64,000 nt of DNA from Candidatus Phosphoribacter baldrii (GTDB lineage Bacteria > Actinomycetota > Actinomycetes > Actinomycetales > Dermatophilaceae). The notes below the pieces were generated by a model. It saw only the letters and a list, made by a program, of their open reading frames with translations. It made no database searches and was not told where the DNA came from. Where the stretch lies: assembly GCA_016704565.1 (NCBI GenBank), contig JADIZV010000004.1:682001-746000 (forward strand). Direction: 5' to 3'. Of this stretch, positions 25,776 to 34,966 are shown in pieces; the first letter of the stretch is position 1, and each line of letters begins with the position of its first letter. A program made the position numbers and the translations under genes.

Positions 25776-26359
25776 CGGTCCACCCCGGCTCGGTGACAGC
25801 CCTCAAGGTGGTCATCAACCAAGCCGCAGGCCTGCATCGCGGCATACAGGGTGGTCGGGCCGAGGAAGACGAACCCGCGCGTCTTGAGCGTCTTGGTCAG
25901 GACCACCGACTCGGGCGACGTGGGCCGCAGCTCGGCCATGGTCCGGGGCCGACGATGTTCGGGCGGGGCGTGCGACCAGACCAGAGCGTCGAGGCCTCCG
26001 TCGGCCCGCAGGTCAACGACGGCGGCGGCGTTGTGGATCGCGGCGTCGATCTTGCGGCCGTTGCGAACGATCCCCGGGTCGGCCATCAGCCTGGCCCGGT
26101 CTTCCGGCCCAAACCCGGCCACCCGTTCGGGGTCGAACCCGGCGAAGGCCGCTCGGAACCCCTCCCGCTTGCGCAGGATCGTGAGCCAAGACAGCCCGGA
26201 CTGGAACGCCTCAAGGGTGAGCCGCTCGAACAGCTCGCGCTCCCCGTGCAGGGGGACGCCCCACTCCGCGTCGTGGTAGGCGATGTAGTCCGCCGTGGAC
26301 GCTCCCCAGGCACATCGGGGTATGCCGTCCGCTCCCCTGACGACCGACGGCTGGCTCAT
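25772..26359 (-). CDS. tag: DNA-3-methyladenine glycosylase I
   Basis: 195 residues: RCAWG (zinc Cys), YIAYHDAEWG (zinc His), LFERLTLEAFQSGLSWLTILRKREGFRAAF (helix-hairpin core), and the C-terminal LVDDHLEGCHR with remaining zinc ligands. It excises 3-methyladenine from alkylated DNA in base-excision repair. The start (26359) overlaps the stop of the upstream SRPBCC gene by 4 bp and its stop overlaps the glycosyltransferase start. Confidence 0.95.
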   Translation of the reverse strand: MSQPSVVRGADGIPRCAWGASTADYIAYHDAEWGVPLHGERELFERLTLEAFQSGLSWLTILRKREGFRAAFAGFDPERVAGFGPEDRARLMADPGIVRNGRKIDAAIHNAAAVVDLRADGGLDALVWSHAPPEHRRPRTMAELRPTSPESVVLTKTLKTRGFVFLGPTTLYAAMQACGLVDDHLEGCHRAGVDR

Positions 26360-26790
26360 GCCCGGGCCGCGAGATCGGCGATAGCCCGACGGAAGATCGC
26401 GAACACCGCGCGATCGGTGAGTGGCGCGGCCAGGCGTCCGACGGCATACGGGTGCGGGACGATCTCCTCGCGCCAGGTGAGCCGGGTGGACCCGCCGCCC
26501 GCGTCGGTCAGGCGGACGGTCGCCCAGCCGCTGAGCCAACGGCCGGTCTTGACCACGGCAAACTCAGCCTGACCATCGGTCGGTGGCCGCCACCGGGTGA
26601 CGACCATCCGATCGGCGAAGCGAAGCCGCCCCACCCCGGTCAAGGCAACAAAGCCCCACCCAACGTCTGCCGGCCCGGGGTCGGTGTGGATCCGAGTGAG
26701 GGGCACCCGATGTCCAGCGAGGTCGCTCACCACCGCCCAGACGGCCTCGATCGGGCGCGGCACGACCCGTTCGACGGTGACAGCAGCCAT
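26356..26790 (-). CDS. SRPBCC-family polyketide cyclase/lipid-binding protein
   Basis: 144 residues: MAAVTVERVVPRPIEAVWAVVSDLAGH, LTRIHTDPGPADVGWGF and the C-terminal amphipathic helix DRAVFAIFRRAIADLAARA. The pattern of a START/SRPBCC helix-grip fold is clear (VERV..P...VWA..SD...). These proteins bind hydrophobic ligands; none is assigned here. It sits 4 bp after the DivIVA-like gene and overlaps tag by 4 bp. Confidence 0.8.
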   Translation of the reverse strand: MAAVTVERVVPRPIEAVWAVVSDLAGHRVPLTRIHTDPGPADVGWGFVALTGVGRLRFADRMVVTRWRPPTDGQAEFAVVKTGRWLSGWATVRLTDAGGGSTRLTWREEIVPHPYAVGRLAAPLTDRAVFAIFRRAIADLAARA

Positions 26791-26794
26791 CCGC

Positions 26795-27223
26795 TCAGCC
26801 CTCAGCGTTGTCCGGTGGACGGGTAAAGGGCGAGGGGGACGGCATACCGGCGTCCAGACTGGCCGCGGGCAGGGGTTCAGGCGCGGACTGGGGTTCGGCA
26901 ACAGACGGGGGTTCGGGGGTCGGCACGACGTCGACGTGGGGCACCCGAGCCTCCACTTCCGACACAGCTGCGAGGTCGTTGCGCAGCTGCGTGAGCTCAG
27001 CACTGAGCCGATCGATGACCTCGTCGACCTGGTCCATCCGATAGCCGCGCAACCCCGTGTCCAGGCGCAGTTGCCGGACGTCCTCCGCGGTGAGCGGCTC
27101 GTCGGGCAGCGGAACATACGACAGCGAGGTGGTGGGTTCGACGAGCGACCCGTCGATCCGGCCGAGGACGGCCGCGACAGTCAGCCCGACGAGAACCACC
27201 GCAACCACGAGCGCAAGCCACAT
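26795..27223 (-). CDS. DivIVA-domain membrane protein
   Basis: 142 residues. One N-terminal membrane helix (MWLALVVAVVLVGLTVAAVLG) is followed by LTAEDVRQLRLDTGLRGYRMDQVDEVIDRLSAELTQLRND, a short DivIVA-like motif with coiled coil, then a Pro/Glu-rich tail. Small proteins of this form are common in actinobacteria next to LOG and tag genes. A role at cell poles or septa is only inferred. It overlaps the LOG stop by 3-4 bp. Confidence 0.83.
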   Translation of the reverse strand: MWLALVVAVVLVGLTVAAVLGRIDGSLVEPTTSLSYVPLPDEPLTAEDVRQLRLDTGLRGYRMDQVDEVIDRLSAELTQLRNDLAAVSEVEARVPHVDVVPTPEPPSVAEPQSAPEPLPAASLDAGMPSPSPFTRPPDNAEG

Positions 27224-27978
27224 CAGCGAGCCTCCCCCAGGTCCTTGTCCTCGTCCACGACGAACCGGACCGCGTGGTCAATGTCGTCCGTGACCAGGAT
27301 GCGATCGACGTCGTCGGGGGCGATGGTGCCGTGTTCGACGAGCGTGGCGCGCAGCCAACCGACCAAGCCGGCCCAGTAGTCGACGCCGACCAGCACGACG
27401 GGGAACCGGGTGATCTTGCCGGTCTGGACGAGGGTGAGCGCCTCGAACAGCTCATCGAGCGTGCCCATCCCGCCCGGCAACACGATGAAGCCGCGGGCGT
27501 ACTTGACGAACATCGTCTTGCGGGCGAAGAAATAGCGGAAGTTGACACCCAGGTCGACGTAGTCGTTGAGACCGGTCTCGAACGGCAGCTCGATGCCCAA
27601 CCCGACCGAGGTGCCGCCGGCTTCCAAGGCTCCCTTGTTGGCCGCCTCCATGAGGCCCGGGCCGCCGCCCGTGATGACGGCATACCCGGCTTCGGCCAGT
27701 TTGCGCCCCACCTGGACGCCCATCTCGTATGCCGGGTGGCTGGCTCCCAGCCGCGCCGACCCGAACACGCTCACCGCGGGGCCCAGCTCGGCGAGGGCTC
27801 CGAAGCCCTCGACGAACTCCGACTGGATCCGCATGACCCGCCAGGGGTCGGTGTGCAGCCATTCGGTGGATCCGCGGCTGTCCAGCAACCGCTGGTCGGT
27901 GGTCGTCGACGGCACCCGCTGGCCGCGCAGGGTCACCGGACCCTTCTGGTACGACCGTCGCCGGTCCTTGCCGTTCAC
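27223..27978 (-). CDS. LOG-family protein (TIGR00730-like nucleotide phosphoribohydrolase)
   Basis: 251 residues from GTG 27978. Motifs: VSVFGSARLG, VITGGGPGLMEAANKGA, FFARKTMFVKYA and the signature LPGGMGTLDELFE. These proteins cleave nucleoside 5'-monophosphates such as cytokinin riboside monophosphates into base and ribose-5-phosphate. The N-terminal 50 residues (SYQKGPVTLRGQ, WLHTDPWRVMRIQSEFVEGF) are usual for the actinobacterial long form. The start is supported by a -10 element seven bases upstream. It opens the LOG-DivIVA-SRPBCC-tag-glycosyltransferase operon. Confidence 0.9.
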   Translation of the reverse strand: MNGKDRRRSYQKGPVTLRGQRVPSTTTDQRLLDSRGSTEWLHTDPWRVMRIQSEFVEGFGALAELGPAVSVFGSARLGASHPAYEMGVQVGRKLAEAGYAVITGGGPGLMEAANKGALEAGGTSVGLGIELPFETGLNDYVDLGVNFRYFFARKTMFVKYARGFIVLPGGMGTLDELFEALTLVQTGKITRFPVVLVGVDYWAGLVGWLRATLVEHGTIAPDDVDRILVTDDIDHAVRFVVDEDKDLGEAR

Positions 27979-27985
27979 GGGGGCA

Positions 27986-27991
27986 ACGGTA
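27986..27991 (-). promoter_or_regulatory. -10 element, leaderless start of LOG gene
   Basis: TACCGT seven bases before the GTG at 27978, with no ribosome-binding site in between. Confidence 0.5.
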
Positions 27992-28129
27992 ACCGACCGC
28001 GCGGGGTGTCCGTCACAGCCGCCTCCTCGCGAGTGGCGGTCGTTGCGGCGCGGCACCGTGTGGCCGAACGCGCGGCATACACCTCGCAGCGCCACACCCA
28101 CGAACACCGTGTCGGGCGATCGGCCCGGA

Positions 28130-29212
28130 TCAGCCCTGCAACCAGCGCAGCATCGCCTCTTCGGCGGCAACATACTGCGCGACAGGGGCGCGTTCGTCGT
28201 CCATGTGGGCCAGCAGCGGGTTGCCCGGCCCGAAGTTGACGGCGGGCACGCCGAGTCCGGCGAACCGAGCGACGTCGGTCCAGCCCTCCTTGGCCTGGAC
28301 CGGGACCCCGAGCGCGTCGACGAACGCGCGGGCGGCGGGCCGGTCCAGCCCTGGCCGCGCTCCCCCGGCGTTGTCGGTGATCTCGAGCTCGAAACCGCTG
28401 AAGACCTCTCGGACGTGCGCGACCGCCTCGTCCTCGGACCGGTCCGGGGCGTAGCGGTAGTTGACGGTCACCGTGCACGCGTCGGGGATGACGTTGGCAG
28501 CAGTCCCTCCTGTGATGAGGACTGCCTGCAGGGCCTCGCGATAGGTCAGTCCCTCGACGTCGACGACCCGCGCCGCATAGGAGACCAACCGGGCCAGGAT
28601 CTCACCTGCGTCGTGGATCGCGTTGTGTCCCATCCATGGCCGCGCTGAGTGGGAGGCGACGCCGTGGGTGCGGACCTCGGCCCGCAGCGTGCCCTTGCAG
28701 CCGCCTTCGACCGTCCCGTCGGTCGGCTCCATGAGCACCGCGAAGTCGGCGACGAGCAGGTCCGGCCGGTTTTCGGCGACCCGGCGCAGGCCGTTTCGCT
28801 CGGAGTCGACCTCTTCGCAGTCGTAGAAGCAGAAGGTGACATCGCGGTTGGGCGCCGGCAGGGCGGCGGCCAGCTTGAGCATGACGGCGACGCCGCCTTT
28901 CATGTCGACCGTCCCCCGGCCGACCAGCTGGTCACCCTCGCGCCGGGTCGGGAGGTTCGGCGTATGCCGCGTCAGCGGCACGGTGTCCAGGTGACCGGCG
29001 ATGACGACCCGCTCGGAACGCCCGAGGGCGGTGCGCGCCACGACCGTGTTGCCGTCCCGAATGACCTCCAGGTGCGGCAGCGCGGCGAGGGCAGCCTCGA
29101 CGGCATCCGCCAGCGGCCCTTCATCACCACTCACTGACTCGATATCGCAGACGGCAGCGGTGAGGGACACGACGTCGAGGGCGAGGTCCAGCGAGGGCGC
29201 AGTGGGCGGCAT
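28130..29212 (-). CDS. dapE: Succinyl-diaminopimelate desuccinylase
   Basis: 360 residues of the M20 metallopeptidase family. Metal ligands and base are seen in VVIAGHLDTVPL, GRGTVDMKGGVAV and CFYDCEEVDSERNG, with LMEPTDGTVEGGCKGT. The dimerisation domain lies between about 175 and 285. It removes succinate from N-succinyl-LL-diaminopimelate in the DAP/lysine pathway. The ATG is itself part of a GTATGCCG octamer, and a TAGCCT element seven bases upstream supports a leaderless start. It is divergent from dapD. Confidence 0.94.
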   Translation of the reverse strand: MPPTAPSLDLALDVVSLTAAVCDIESVSGDEGPLADAVEAALAALPHLEVIRDGNTVVARTALGRSERVVIAGHLDTVPLTRHTPNLPTRREGDQLVGRGTVDMKGGVAVMLKLAAALPAPNRDVTFCFYDCEEVDSERNGLRRVAENRPDLLVADFAVLMEPTDGTVEGGCKGTLRAEVRTHGVASHSARPWMGHNAIHDAGEILARLVSYAARVVDVEGLTYREALQAVLITGGTAANVIPDACTVTVNYRYAPDRSEDEAVAHVREVFSGFELEITDNAGGARPGLDRPAARAFVDALGVPVQAKEGWTDVARFAGLGVPAVNFGPGNPLLAHMDDERAPVAQYVAAEEAMLRWLQG

Positions 29213-29219
29213 ACCGCCC

Positions 29220-29225
29220 AGGCTA
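29220..29225 (-). promoter_or_regulatory. -10 element, leaderless start of dapE
   Basis: TAGCCT seven bases before the ATG at 29212. Confidence 0.5.
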
Positions 29226-29306
29226 GGGGTATGCCTCCCATCGGCGCGCCTGGCACGCTGCGCCCGCGACCTGTGGATGAGACCCGGCGCCGTGGGCACC
29301 CTCACC

Positions 29307-29312
29307 TAGGCT
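29307..29312 (+). promoter_or_regulatory. -10 element, leaderless start of dapD
   Basis: TAGGCT seven bases before the ATG at 29320, mirroring the arrangement at dapE on the other strand. Confidence 0.5.
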
Positions 29313-29319
29313 GAGGGCC

Positions 29320-30252
29320 ATGAGCGAGCGCACGGCATGGGGTTTCGGGTTGGCCACGGTGACCAGGCAGTGCGACGTGCTGGACGTCTGGTTCCCTCAG
29401 CCTGCGCTCGGCACGCCGCCCGACGACGTCGCGGCGCCGACACAGTTGGCTGCGCTGGCCGGCAAGGACAAGGTCCGCAAGGTGGCCCAGGCGGTCGTGC
29501 TGGTCATCGCCGATCTCGACGCGCCCCCGGCGGACACGACGGACGCCTATTTGCGCCTGCATCTGCTGAGCCACCGGGTCATGGCGCCCAACTCGATCAA
29601 CCTCACGGGCATCTTCGCTGTCCTGCCCAACGTCGTGTGGACCAGCCGCGGCCCGTGTGCCGTCGACGGGTTCGAGACGACGCGGGCTCGGCTGCGTGCC
29701 GAATACGGAGCGGTGACCGTTTTCGGCGTCGACAAGTTCCCGCGGATGCTCGACTACGTCGTCCCGTCGGGTGTCCGGATCGCCGACGCCGACCGGGTGC
29801 GGTTGGGCGCTCACCTGGCCCCCGGCACGACGGTCATGCACGAAGGATTCGTCAACTTCAACGCCGGCACCCTGGGGGCCTCGATGGTCGAAGGGCGGAT
29901 CTCCCAAGGCGTCGTCGTCGGCGACGGCTCAGACATCGGTGGTGGCGCATCGACGATGGGAACCCTCTCCGGCGGCGGCACCGAGCGCGTTTCGATCGGG
30001 CAGCGCTGCCTGCTCGGTGCTGAATCGGGCCTGGGGATCGCCCTCGGCGACGACTGCGTGGTCGAGGCCGGGCTCTATGTCACGGCCGGCACCAAGGTCT
30101 CTCTCCCGGACGGTCAGGTCGTCAAGGCCCGCGAGTTGTCCGGGCAGGACAACCTGATCTTCCTGCGCGACTCGGTGACCGGCGCGGTCGTCGTCCGATC
30201 CCGGGACGGGCACGGGATCGCGCTCAACGCCGCCCTGCACGCCAACGACTGA
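29320..30252 (+). CDS. dapD: Tetrahydrodipicolinate N-succinyltransferase
   Basis: 310 residues. The C-terminal half is a left-handed beta-helix with hexapeptide repeats (VRIADADRVRLGAHLAPGTTVMHEGFVNFNAGTLG, continuing to about residue 270). GASMVEGRISQGVVVGDGSDIGGGAS is the conserved active-site stretch of actinobacterial DapD. It transfers succinyl from succinyl-CoA to tetrahydrodipicolinate in DAP/lysine biosynthesis. The divergent pairing with dapE is the same as in mycobacteria. Confidence 0.95.
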   Translation: MSERTAWGFGLATVTRQCDVLDVWFPQPALGTPPDDVAAPTQLAALAGKDKVRKVAQAVVLVIADLDAPPADTTDAYLRLHLLSHRVMAPNSINLTGIFAVLPNVVWTSRGPCAVDGFETTRARLRAEYGAVTVFGVDKFPRMLDYVVPSGVRIADADRVRLGAHLAPGTTVMHEGFVNFNAGTLGASMVEGRISQGVVVGDGSDIGGGASTMGTLSGGGTERVSIGQRCLLGAESGLGIALGDDCVVEAGLYVTAGTKVSLPDGQVVKARELSGQDNLIFLRDSVTGAVVVRSRDGHGIALNAALHAND

Positions 30253-30269
30253 CCGGACCACGATCGCGT

Positions 30270-31148
30270 ATGCCGCGCACCCCCGCGGGCTTGGTTCTCG
30301 CCGAACAGCAACCCCCTTCGCCGCGCCGACGGCGGCTGTTGCGCGCCTTGGCGGCGGGGCTGGTCGCTGTGCTCGCGGTCGCCGGGGTGGTGGGGGTCCG
30401 GATGATCCGCGACGCCTTCAACCCCCCGGCGTGTTGGACCCTGGCCCCGTCCCAGCGGGTCGAGATCACGCCGGAGCAGGCCGGGAACGCCGCCACCATC
30501 GCTGCGGTGGCGGTGCGACGCGGGCTTCCGACGCGCGCCGCGACGATCGCGATCGCGACCGCGATGCAGGAGTCAAAGCTGCGCAATCTGCGCTATGGCG
30601 ACCGAGACTCTGTGGGCCTGTTCCAACAGCGACCAAGCCAAGGCTGGGGGACCGTCGAGCAGATCCTCGACCCGGTCTATGCCAGCAACGCGTTCTACGA
30701 CAAGCTCGTCAAGGTCAAGGACTACCTCACCCGTCCCCTCACCGAGGTTGCCCAGGACGTCCAGCGCAGCGCCGCACCCACGGCATACGCACAGCACGAA
30801 GACGAGGCGCAGCCGCTGGCCGCTGCATTGACCGGGTCGGCCCCAGCGACCCTGGTATGCCGCCTGGCCCAGCCGTCGACGCGACCGGCATCGACCGCTG
30901 TGGGCACGGCGCTTAAGGCGGAGTTCGGGATCGAGCCGGTCGTGTCCGGAAGGACCGTCACTGCCGCCGCTGACGGAGCCACCGCTTGGGCGATCGCGTC
31001 GTGGGCGGTGGCCCGCGGGGACGCACTCGGCGTCATCGACGTCGACGCGGACGGGCGGTCCTGGACGAGAGCCGACCCGCAGGCTTGGCCGAACGCGATA
31101 CCACCGACCACGGGATCGGTGGTCATCACGCTGGCGGCCACGCCCTGA
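30270..31148 (+). CDS. Membrane-anchored lysozyme-like hypothetical protein
   Basis: 292 residues. A basic N-terminus and one membrane helix (about 25-44, ALAAGLVAVLAVAGVVGV) are followed by an external domain with TAMQESKLRNLRYGD and DSVGLFQQRPSQGWGT. The ES-x(n)-GLFQ pattern resembles lysozyme-like transglycosylase folds, with Glu in QESK as possible acid. Family members are often annotated as hypothetical. The ATG lies inside a GTATGCCG octamer. It follows dapD by 17 bp, so it probably shares its transcript. Confidence 0.65.
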   Translation: MPRTPAGLVLAEQQPPSPRRRRLLRALAAGLVAVLAVAGVVGVRMIRDAFNPPACWTLAPSQRVEITPEQAGNAATIAAVAVRRGLPTRAATIAIATAMQESKLRNLRYGDRDSVGLFQQRPSQGWGTVEQILDPVYASNAFYDKLVKVKDYLTRPLTEVAQDVQRSAAPTAYAQHEDEAQPLAAALTGSAPATLVCRLAQPSTRPASTAVGTALKAEFGIEPVVSGRTVTAAADGATAWAIASWAVARGDALGVIDVDADGRSWTRADPQAWPNAIPPTTGSVVITLAATP

Positions 31149-31185
31149 CCGAGCCCCGGACCGAGCCCCGGCCACCCGCAGACCA

Positions 31186-31205
31186 GGGACCCACCGGCCG
31201 GTCCC
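31186..31205. terminator. Possible hairpin between convergent genes
   Basis: GGGACC pairs with GGTCCC over an 8-base loop just before the citrate synthase stop; a 12-bp direct repeat (ACCGAGCCCCGG twice) precedes it. Weak evidence. Confidence 0.35.
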
Positions 31206-31211
31206 CCGGGC

Positions 31212-32507
<1,296 letters not shown>

Positions 32508-32592
32508 GACCATCCCTTCATCAGGCGAACATGGTGCATACCGTGGCTGAACCGGACGTTACCGGAGCCGCTGGGGCCAGGCGATGTGACGC

Positions 32593-33729
32593 CTACGACA
32601 ACCGACCGGCGGCAGCGGAGATGCGCTCGTCGGTCGCAGTGAGCGCCACGCGCACATGTCGGCGCCCTGCCTCGCCGTAGAAGGACCCCGACGCCACGAG
32701 GATCCCGCGCTGCGCCAACCAGCCCACCGTGTCCCAGCAGTCCTCGTCCCGGGTCGCCCAGAGATAGAGCCCCGCCTCCGAATGGTCGATCCGGAACCCC
32801 GCAGTGCCAAGCGCCTCCATGAGGATCTCCCGGCGCACGCCATAGCGCAGTCGCTGCTCCGCCACGTGCTCGTCATCGCCCAGCGCCACCGTCATCGCGG
32901 CCTGGACCGGGCCCGGCATCATCATCCCGGCGTGCCGACGCACCTCAACCAGACCGGCGACCAGTGCCGGGTCACCGGCGACGAACGCCGCCCGGTAGCC
33001 GGCGAGGTTGGACTGCTTGGACAGCGAGTAGACCGCGAGCAACCCCTCGTGGCTGCCGCCGCACACCGCGGGGTCGAGGATGGACGGCGTCGTATGCCGC
33101 GGCCCCGGTCTTCGCGAATCGGGCTGACGCCAGTCCAGCTCGGCATAGCACTCGTCCGAGGCGACCACGACACCATGCCGACGGGCCCACGCGACGACCT
33201 TGGCGAGATGTTCCACCGGAAGGACGGCACCTGTGGGGTTTCCAGGGCTGTTGAGCCACACCAGTTTCGGCGTCGTCGACGGGGTGAGCGGCCCGAGGGC
33301 GGCCAGGCCGTCGACCACGACGGGACGAGCCCCCGCAAGCCGCGCGCCTACGTCATAGGTCGGATACGCCACGGCGGGGATCCCCACGAGGTCGCCCGGG
33401 CCGACCCCCAACAGGGTCGGCAGCCACGCCACCAGTTCCTTGCTGCCGATGGTCGGGAGGACCGCCTCCGGCGCGACCCCGGGCACGCCGCGACGACGCT
33501 CGAACCAGGCCGCGACGGCCTCGCGCAGAGCCGACGTTCCGACGGTGAGCGGATAGCCCGGCGAGTCGGCGGCCGCTGCCAGGGCGGCCTGGACGGCGGT
33601 CGGCGTCGGGTCGACGGGGGTGCCGACCGACAGGTCGACCAGACCGTCAGGATGCTCGGCCGCGGTCCGGCGGAATGGGACGAGCGAATCCCACGGGAAG
33701 TCGGGAAGGCTCGGCGGCGACAGTGGCAG
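32593..33729 (-). CDS. dapC: Succinyldiaminopimelate transaminase, no canonical start codon
   Basis: About 378 residues. A PLP fold-type I aminotransferase: LVDLSVGTPVDPTP near the N-terminus, LNSPGNPTGAV, SDECYAELDW and the lysine in SLSKQSNLAGYR. Transaminates N-succinyl-2-amino-6-oxopimelate in DAP synthesis. The frame has no ATG, GTG or TTG between the ferredoxin stop (TGA at 33739-33741, same frame) and 33486. Starting at 33486 would delete about 81 residues, including substrate-binding sequence. The best candidate is CTG at 33729, seven bases after TGAGG, assumed here. ATC at 33735 or a sequencing error are alternatives. Confidence 0.85.
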   Translation of the reverse strand: MPLSPPSLPDFPWDSLVPFRRTAAEHPDGLVDLSVGTPVDPTPTAVQAALAAAADSPGYPLTVGTSALREAVAAWFERRRGVPGVAPEAVLPTIGSKELVAWLPTLLGVGPGDLVGIPAVAYPTYDVGARLAGARPVVVDGLAALGPLTPSTTPKLVWLNSPGNPTGAVLPVEHLAKVVAWARRHGVVVASDECYAELDWRQPDSRRPGPRHTTPSILDPAVCGGSHEGLLAVYSLSKQSNLAGYRAAFVAGDPALVAGLVEVRRHAGMMMPGPVQAAMTVALGDDEHVAEQRLRYGVRREILMEALGTAGFRIDHSEAGLYLWATRDEDCWDTVGWLAQRGILVASGSFYGEAGRRHVRVALTATDERISAAAGRLS

Positions 33730-33738
33730 GGCGATGCC

Positions 33739-34065
33739 TCAGTGCTCGGCGGCCTGCGGCGGAAGCGCCGCGACCATCGAGTGGTCCTTGGGAATGAGGC
33801 CGAGCTTGGCCGCGCCGCCGGGGCTGCCCAGGTCGTCGAAGAACTCGACGTTGGCCTTGTAGTAGTCCGACCACTCCGACGGGACGTCGTCCTCGTAGTA
33901 GATCGCCTCGACGGGGCACACGGGCTCGCACGCACCACAGTCAACGCACTCGTCGGGGTGGATGTAGAGCATCCGCTCGCCCTCGTAGATGCAGTCGACG
34001 GGGCACTCTTCGATACAGGCCTTGTCCTTGACATCGACGCACGGCTGGGCGATGACGTAGGTCAT
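33739..34065 (-). CDS. fdxA: 7Fe ferredoxin, FdxA/FdxC type
   Basis: 108 residues. The N-terminal CVDVKDKACIEECPVDCIY provides Cys ligands of a [3Fe-4S]/[4Fe-4S] pair together with CVDCGACEPVCPVEAIYYEDD. The C-terminal 50 residues are the helical extension seen in actinobacterial ferredoxins. Transfers electrons to cytoplasmic partners such as cytochrome P450 or oxidoreductases. It is directly upstream of dapC, an arrangement conserved in mycobacteria (fdxC-dapC). A GGAGG-like purine-rich site precedes the ATG (TAGGAGGACCGC). Confidence 0.95.
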   Translation of the reverse strand: MTYVIAQPCVDVKDKACIEECPVDCIYEGERMLYIHPDECVDCGACEPVCPVEAIYYEDDVPSEWSDYYKANVEFFDDLGSPGGAAKLGLIPKDHSMVAALPPQAAEH

Positions 34066-34162
34066 GGTGAGCGGTCCTCCTACGGGCCTTGGGTGACCCC
34101 TCTAGTATGCCGAGTCTGGCCCGGCCGCACACGTGGGCCAGGCGCTGAAAGGCAGGATAGTC

Positions 34163-34933
34163 ATGACCATCACCGTCCAGGCCCTGGAAACCGTCATGGC
34201 CGACGGCTGGCGCGCCGTCGAGGAGGACCACCTGGGCGACTGGCTGTTGCGCGCGTCCAGCGGCTTCACCCAGCGGGGCAACTCAGCGCTCACCGTCGGG
34301 CGACCCGGGGTGCCCCTCACCGCCGCGATCGACATCGTCGAGCAGTGGTATGCCGCCCGCTCGCTTCCCGCCCGCTTCTGCCTGCTCACCGACGCGGCGG
34401 GCCGGGTCACCGACGAGCCTCTCAACGACGTGTTGAGCACCCGTGGCTACCTCCCGGCGTCGGCGACTCTCACGATGATTGGCTCTTGCGCCGATCTGCC
34501 CCAGTTGACCGAGGCCACTGCTGGAGTCGATGCTGACGCCCGGCTGAGCCCCGAATGGCTGGCGGGGTTCGCGGCATACCGGAGCATCGTCCCGGGGCCA
34601 GCCGAAGCGATCCTCACCGGGTCACGGTCGCAGCTGTTCCTCTCGATCCCAGACACATCCGACGCGGGGGGACGGCCCGTGGCGACCGCACGGATGTCGA
34701 TCTATCCGGGGTGGGCCGGACTGCATGCGATGTGGGTCGCGCCGGAGCGACGCCGTGAGGGGCTGGCGACGGCCATCGTCGCGGCGGTGGCTCACCTCGG
34801 GCAGGAACACCACATGCCCCAGGTCTACCTCCAGGTGGAGCACAGCAACGAGGTGGCGCGGGCGGCATACCGTCACATGGGTTTTCGCGACCACCACGGG
34901 CACGTCTACCTTGCCAAGCCGCTGGGCGGTTAG
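34163..34933 (+). CDS. GNAT acetyltransferase
   Basis: 256 residues; AGGA six bases before the ATG at 34163. The C-terminal half has LHAMWVAPERRREGLATAIVAAVAHLGQ (acetyl-CoA P-loop RRREGLA) and VYLQVEHSNEVARAAYRHMGFRDHHGHVYL. The N-terminal half is a degenerate second GNAT domain (GDWLLRASSGFTQRGNSA). Substrate unknown. Such double-GNAT proteins lie next to fdxC-dapC in several actinobacteria. Confidence 0.87.
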   Translation: MTITVQALETVMADGWRAVEEDHLGDWLLRASSGFTQRGNSALTVGRPGVPLTAAIDIVEQWYAARSLPARFCLLTDAAGRVTDEPLNDVLSTRGYLPASATLTMIGSCADLPQLTEATAGVDADARLSPEWLAGFAAYRSIVPGPAEAILTGSRSQLFLSIPDTSDAGGRPVATARMSIYPGWAGLHAMWVAPERRREGLATAIVAAVAHLGQEHHMPQVYLQVEHSNEVARAAYRHMGFRDHHGHVYLAKPLGG

Positions 34934-34966
34934 GCAGCTAGGCAGCTCGCCGTCAGCCACCAGGCA

